From Bolinopsis microptera (lineage: Eukaryota; Ctenophora; Tentaculata; Lobata; Bolinopsidae), in the NCBI RefSeq assembly GCF_026151205.1, contig NC_087075.1, forward strand, positions 10,710,303 through 10,774,302: a DNA stretch of 64,000 nt. The letters run 5' to 3'. Made by a program: the position numbers and the translations under genes. Positions 58,401 through 64,000 of the stretch are shown here, one piece after another (position 1 is the stretch's first letter; each line of letters starts with the position of its first letter). Under the pieces are notes generated by a model, which did not search any database, had not been told where the DNA came from, and worked only from the letters and a program-made list of their open reading frames with translations.

Positions 58401-59456
58401 AAGTTATTAACGTAATCGTCGAGGATCACATCGAAATCCAAATCAAATTCGTCAGCTGGAAGAATCTGTCTCAATACGTTTCGTTTGAAACGTATATCAC
58501 ATTTCTCCTCCAAGTTTGGTAGTTTCCGTTCACATTTCTTTATTTTCCTACACCGCTCTCTCCAGGACATCCGCCGACAGCTCACCTGGGAAATTCCAAC
58601 AATTCATAAATACTTAAATATAACGACTTAGACTTTAATCAGAGCGTGATCGCTGTGTGTTGGTTATACAATTCGTGGGACCCCTGCTATGTACTTCAAC
58701 TTGTAGCCTTATAATCAGCTGGTTCCAGTTAGTTAACAGTTCAAGGTCTCTAAGATACGTTTAATATGGAGATATGGTTTGATTTCAGCTAGTTCTCCGC
58801 CTGCTTTGTCTATAATTATACTATTCAGGAGACCACCCTATGTCGTTAGGGGTCAGACAGGATACGCCATTGAGAATCACAATGGTTGATGAAGACGAAG
58901 TGACATGAAGTCACAATTACATGTAATTGTAAAGTTAGTTTTGGAATGTATGCCCATGACAATCCACCTGCACTCTACATGTTTGTTATCATTTATTTAG
59001 TCCGATAAGAGTATTTTAGTTTATATTGTACATTTGGAAACTTTGCACATTTGGGTTCTATCAGCTTTAGTGTCAACTAGTGTTCTTGTTGGTAATTGGC
59101 AATATTACATTTTGTACGGGTATGCACCCCCTACGCTGGCCTGATGAAATGATGGGTCGGGCAGCGTCTCTGAAAAATTATATCTCGCCCTGATCTGAGC
59201 CCTCCTCTATTACAGTATCAGACTGCCAAGTTTTACATATTGTCTTTTAGGCAAAAACCAGGTTTATTGTAAGTTTACCCGACTAGGATGGCAAAAATAT
59301 CGTCAACAGTTCATAATATTTACCCTACCAACAATAAAAGGCCACAGTTAAATTAATAAATGCAGGGGCGACAAAAGTTAATCAAAAACTCACCCTCCTG
59401 CAGTGGCATAACGAGAAAAGAAGGAGAGCAGCCAATAAAACACACAATACTCGCAT
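55436..59456 (-). CDS. Secreted modular protein: Cys/basic - Ig - follistatin/Kazal - Ig - VWD
   Basis: Complete six-exon model: 59456-59394 (signal peptide MRVLCVLLAALLLFSLCHC), 58585-58354, 57836-57653, 57455-57266, 56980-56517, 56354-55436 (stop). Phases 0,1,2,0,2 match at every junction and the exons sum to 684 codons including the stop. Domains in order: a Cys/Arg/Lys-rich then acidic segment (SCRRMSWRERCRKIKKC; LDFDVILDDYVNNFSRSD); an Ig domain (VAIFTCTVEGNPAP to KLDEGWYRCGTSNLYG); a follistatin-like Cys module (DPCEGVECGGRDMKC) running into a Kazal-type fold (PSPLCGSDCRTHFNLC, LYEGRC); a second Ig (DVIELECDVTG to DDSAMYQCSVTN); a von Willebrand D domain (CSVFSGSRVITFDSSSYSIT, CDYVLAMDC, TCGICGDEESN, FAKSWRVD) with a Cys-rich C8-like end. 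Donor GGTTCC at 56516 and acceptor TTAAG at 56355 are weak, so that junction is the least certain. Likely an extracellular-matrix or binding protein. Confidence 0.88.
57097..57262. repeat. Poly-C containing tandem repeat, about 45-50 bp unit, 4 copies
   Basis: CACCAATAAAAACTATGTTC followed by TAGTAAGAGA and runs of 8-12 C. The array begins a few bases past the donor of the exon 57455-57266. On the transcribed strand the runs are G, giving G-quadruplex potential in the intron RNA. Confidence 0.9.
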
Positions 59457-62400
59457 GTTATAATGCACTTCTCAAGTCGGCCACAGGGGGTTAAAAACAA
59501 AAGTTAAAAACTATAGCACGATCTGGAGACTCAGACTACATACACATACTTGACGGTGGGTCTCTCAGTGATCATTACAAGGTGGCGTGATGATTGTGAT
59601 TAACTTTTTAACCGGGAAGGGATACAAGCTGTGGATTGGTTGTTCAAGATTTGGGGGTTGGTCTGATTGGGGGAGGCTTTTTTAATCGCATTGATTAAGT
59701 TCGTCGCGTCTAAGAGATGAAGGGAAGATTTGACGGCCCATTAGAGATGTAATATTATTTCTAGATGCCATCTTAAACATATTCCATATATGTTAATACT
59801 TTGATTTTTATAGTCTTCATGTATGAGAGCTTCTTAGTGGCACGCATGTACGGTACATTTTAAAGTTTATCAAAATCTTTATATGAATATCATTTATACA
59901 ATGGAAATAATAACGATTTCATGAATGTCGCCATTTTAGCAGAGCGATGCAGTCTGACTTATTTCGACATTTTTAATATCTCATGAGTAATAATTGGCAG
60001 TATTATTCAATATCCATTTGAAAAAGTTAATGATTATCTCCGTATATTATAATCGGTCTGCTGTATTTAATCTGTACCAGTACTAATCTATACACTAATT
60101 TTGTAATATATCATGATCTGAATCACACTGGAAATTAACCCCGGATCCTGAAGTTGAAGAAATCTTCCAAATCATCTCAAATAATTTGATTTTGCAACAT
60201 ATTTTGCAGCAGCCTGCACTGATTAATGACAGCTCCAAGCGATTATAACAGCTTGTTGGGATGATAACGGAAGGAATTCATGTTGGGCACGGTCAGAGGA
60301 TCGACTGAGGAACGTACATGTAATGAAACTGTTGAATGTAAATGAAAGATAGTGGAACCACATCTGAAACCGATTAAGTTATTTGTTTCCAGAACCTCCA
60401 CACATCATGAGCTTTAACAGTACCAACTTTAAAAAGACTCGACATTGAAGTAATTGCACTCATTCCATGCAGTTATGTAGTAAATTGTTGGATAAATTGC
60501 CTGGAATCAAATTTTAGTTACGGCTGATAATTTTATGAAAAATCTGGCAGATCATTTTTACGTAATAATAGTTATCTGTCACGAATCATACAGTCAATTT
60601 CCAGTGAGCAGTAAAGTGCAGTAAAGTGCAGTGAAATTCGGTGAAGTGGTGTGATAAAATGCACTGTGCCACATTTTACAGTAACAAAATGTCTTCATAA
60701 GATTTAAAATCGGGCTCATAATAACTTAATATAATTGTCACTAGCATATGATGGTATCATCTCGGTCTACATTTTGTTAACAAGAAGGTTATTGTATTTT
60801 CCAATTAATCCTGTCAGAGATGATTAAATTAGCTGGCACCAGCCGCTCCCACACACTCAGAATCTCTCTGGCAGCCGCATAACACTTTAAGTTTAACCAG
60901 CCGCACTTTAACCAGCATTAGTTTCTCTTTTATTTAATTGCTCTACATTCAATTGGAACGAAATAACATCTTGCCATTCCGTTTACTTCTATTGTATGAT
61001 AATGATGCTATCTCGGCTTTAAGATCATCTTATTCGTCAACCTAAGGCCTCTTTTTATCGGAATACATACATCGTAATATCAAAAGTAACAAATTGTGTC
61101 ACCAATATACTAACAGTATTAATCACAACTCCTGGTCAAGCTAGTTCCTACGTTACTTACAAGCAAACTGTTATGAAATTGGATGAACATTCTGGTGAAG
61201 CCATGAGTTGTAATTAGGAAATTAAAACAAACCGGCCGCAAGCTCTCCACTAACCCAGCTCTCTCCCTCTCTCTCTGTCTCTCTGTCTCCCTCTCTCTCT
61301 AGTCTCTCCCTCTCTCTCTGTCTCTGATAGGAGACAAAGCAACAGTTAACCTTACCTTGATAACGTACCAATATCAACCTGAAAATACCACCTTGATTAA
61401 TGATATGGCTGTGATGTTTGTGTTGTCACCCTGTGGTTGGGAAATGGGCTAACAGAATGCTTTTTAAAAAATCCGAACCTCATTGTTTCCTTGCAAAACT
61501 TAACTGCACTATTTGTCTTTAAATTTCAAAGAATTGGACAATAGGTTACAGCGTCATGTCAGTGATTTAAGATTAATTTGGTAACTTCATATTCAATGCT
61601 CACTATTTGAGTTTAGGGAGACCATAGGGATGAACCATAAAATGTGAATAATAGTAGGTGTCTTTAATCGTAACCATAACGACAAAAAAAACCTGAACAG
61701 ACCCAACATTAAGTTCCAACTCTTATAGCCCTCAACATATTTCATGACAGCCCTTACGATTTGCACCGTTTAAAACGCCGAAAGCCCGAGAATCATCACC
61801 ACCATATCGAGAACAGCTCGACCAGCTGCTACCGATCTGAATTTGACACTGATCGAAAACTTTTTGAACATCCTGACAGTCTTCATTACTCAATATAATG
61901 TGCTATTTTCTATGGTGATATGATATCTCTGACGTTGCAGGGGCTAGGAAACAGTGGTGTAGAACTTAATAGACCGTTGCAATGTCACCGATTAGTCGTT
62001 GGGTTTCGAATTGTGAATTAGGTTCTCTCTCTGTCTCTGTTCTGGTCAACGAATTAGGTTCAAATAGTATCATCGTTCGGTTCGATCGACACTCAAAAGA
62101 AGCACTTCTCAGTTCTCATGGCACTATTGGTTTATCCATTTTATGGATCTTGAAAGTTCAAAAATAGATGTAGGTACAAGCAGGGAGGTGTTAAAGTTTA
62201 TTTTGACAACTGACAGCCAGTGATCGACTGGGTGCAGAATTTTGGCCATCTCTCGGTCGCGTCCTGGCGCCAATTTCGGCCGGTGCCGGGATTTTTGGCC
62301 GGTGCTGGGATTTATCAATCATTTAGTAGATTTCCTTTTGAAATTCAAAACAGAAATCTGGCTGTAATTACCACACTTTTAGCCATGGACATGGAGTATT

Positions 62401-62520
62401 GCTTTTGGCTAGGGGACTCATTGATCACTGGAGCATGGAGACAGCGGTACAGGAATTTGATTTATTGGTGCTGTAAGCTAGTTGAATACAGAATAATCAC
62501 TATTACATTTAAAAATAAAT
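59457..62520. other. Region upstream of the VWD-domain gene, no gene recognised
   Basis: AT-rich with no convincing exon on either strand. An imperfect CT tract with CTCTCTGTCTCTCTGTCTCC lies at 61254-61326. A triplicated GTAAAGTGCA phrase is near 60610. Confidence 0.45.
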
Positions 62521-62920
62521 GCTTAAGACTGGATCTGGAGGAGTCATTTTAGGGCCTACGAAATAATTTCCATCGGTATTTTGTCGAGCTAATTATCCTG
62601 CACCCTTTGAAAATCCTCGATTTGCTAGAATCTCAAAAATTGCGAGCTGGAGGCCAGTCTTACAGGTTCTAATCCGATGTATCAGAGCTACTTCAGCTAG
62701 TGAGTTATGTCCAATTTAAGGTTAAGACTGGATCTGGAGGAGTCATTTTAGGGCCTACGAAATAGTTTCCATCGGTATTTTGTCGAGCTAATTATCCTGC
62801 ACCCTTTGAACATCCTCGATTTGCTAGAATCTCAAAAATTGCGAGCTGGAGGCCAGTCTTACAGGTTCTAATCCGATGTATCAGAGCTACTTCAGCTAGT
62901 GAGTTATGTCCAATTTAATT
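62521..62920. repeat. Tandem duplication, 2 x about 199 bp
   Basis: TTAAGACTGGATCTGGAGGA ... TTATGTCCAATTTAA occurs at about 62523-62720 and again at about 62722-62920, with only a couple of substitutions (AATAATTT/AATAGTTT, GAAAATCC/GAACATCC). No coding capacity. The unit contains GGTTCTAATCC, a B-box-like word, and no A box. Confidence 0.95.
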
Positions 62921-64000
62921 ACCAGGCCACATGGCTTTTAAAACTTCGAGCTAGGATCCAGTGACCAGTATCGGTATTAGCCGTCCTTACGATCAACACT
63001 ATTGATTGGAGCTGATACAAGTCTTTGCAATTACAGCCAGGTCTCAGTTCATAATGGCACGTGTTATGACGTCATCAGTGTCAAGTGTGACGTCATCAAA
63101 AAGTTGTGACTTCTCATTTTAACCGACGTGCAGGTGACTGACAAGTCAATAGATTTTCTAGCGAGTCTCCAGGTGTTCTTATCTTGTATACTGTGACCAG
63201 GGGGGTGTAAACTCGTTTTGTTGTAGGTTTTAGATTATACATAACAGTTATCTTGAAGCTCAGCCTGGTCCCCCCCTCCCTCTGGTTCCTTTATATACAC
63301 TGATGAAGCTGGCTTATACGTTAGGCTAACCTACCATCTGTCCAACACCCGTGCTCAGATCGCGTGATATCCCTGACTGCGTTCACATTGTTCAGGAGCT
63401 GGATCTGTCAACTTCATTTGGTTTTTGTCCAAACATTACTTCTTTGATTGTCGGTTTTACTCCTGTGTTCGTAGAGCATTGCTTAAAATTATCATGTATT
63501 AGTTTGAATCATTTGTTTCAATCACGCACCATATGTTATCATAGGGAAAGTTCGATGAGGGTCTGTAATAAGATAATGACCAACACTAATAGATCAATAT
63601 CTGATTTTGTGATGGCATATTTCTAGTTTGGTTTGGTAGACGAGCCACGTTGACGCGTGTATAGGAGGACCATATTGGCATATTTCGGTAGTAAAAGTAA
63701 TTCTCTTCGATGCTATTTTATTTGCGTCTGAAATGGCTTTTAACTTTAATATATTCTTGAAGTATAGTGTTTTTGTCGAAAGTGAATGAGTGAAGATTTT
63801 TAAAATTTACTTTTTTCGATAAAAATGATTATTAAGATTAAAAATGGACAAAAAGAATCCCTGTAAACAAAATACCTTGGCAACAACATTTAACTCAACT
63901 CAGAACCTCGAAAACATTTTATCCGAAAAAATGGACTTCTGCAAGGTTGGTAAAACTATGGCTCTGTGAATCGTATACTTTACCAAATTTCTATGTTATT
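62921..64000. other. Right end of window, no gene recognised
   Basis: A 91-codon plus frame (63351-63626) lacks recognisable features. TATATACA near 63292 could be a TATA box, but no exon follows that I can support. Confidence 0.35.
63067..63095. promoter_or_regulatory. Paired TGACGTCATCA (CRE/ATF-type) sites
   Basis: TGACGTCA at 63067-63074 and 63088-63095, both followed by TCA, 21 bp apart (two helical turns). Such spacing suits two bZIP dimers on one DNA face. Inferred from sequence only. Confidence 0.4.

Noticed and set aside
62220-62552. 110-codon plus ORF
   Set aside because: No recognised domain or splice context; its 3' end lies in the 199-bp tandem repeat.
63351-63626. 91-codon plus ORF at the right end
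   Set aside because: No motif, signal peptide or neighbouring exon; coding status not supportable.

Overview
The window is animal (metazoan) nuclear DNA. It is AT-rich, with GT-AG introns and secreted or membrane proteins built from LDLa, F5/8C, sushi/CCP, Ig, Kazal and von Willebrand D modules, plus rhodopsin-type and LGR-type GPCRs and a BTB-Kelch protein. It also carries many microsatellites, non-LTR retrotransposon pieces and foldback elements. Gene spacing, base composition and domain repertoire suggest an early-branching animal, most likely a cnidarian (possibly a hydrozoan). That assignment is inference; no species is identified. Gene models below were built by reading splice sites and checking that exon phases add up.

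Layout. 1-23.2 kb (minus): a signal-peptide, Cys-rich ectodomain and single-TM gene spread over at least five exons. Its introns contain two tandem rhodopsin-like GPCR genes on the plus strand (9.95-11.4 kb intact; 13.2-14.4 kb with one internal stop). They also hold a small plus-strand gene resembling the N-terminus of HAUS3 (17.1-18.7 kb) and a minus-strand LDLa-repeat GPCR (18.7-21.9 kb) whose cytoplasmic tail is a 42-bp coding minisatellite. 25.7-27.4 kb (minus): alpha-methylacyl-CoA racemase. 28.9-32 kb: two truncated non-LTR retrotransposons. 34.3-40.7 kb (plus): a complete 15-exon BTB-BACK-Kelch gene with one apparent extra base in the BTB exon. 40.9-48.6 kb: transposon-rich (MITE, a 4-kb direct/inverted repeat complex, a relic first exon, a LINE relic, a pogo-like remnant). 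49.0-54.4 kb (plus): an F5/8C (fucolectin-like) domain gene followed by three sushi exons, either one gene with two first exons or two genes. 55.4-59.5 kb (minus): a complete six-exon secreted protein, SP - Cys/basic - Ig - follistatin/Kazal - Ig - VWD. 59.5-64 kb: no gene seen.

The neighbouring genes do not form a pathway. The theme is extracellular recognition and signalling: two receptor types, two modular secreted proteins and one putative surface protein. Several otherwise intact genes carry a single lesion (G7 frameshift, 5-nt duplication, 1-nt insertion, nonsense codon). This points to recent decay, polymorphism or assembly errors and should be settled from reads.
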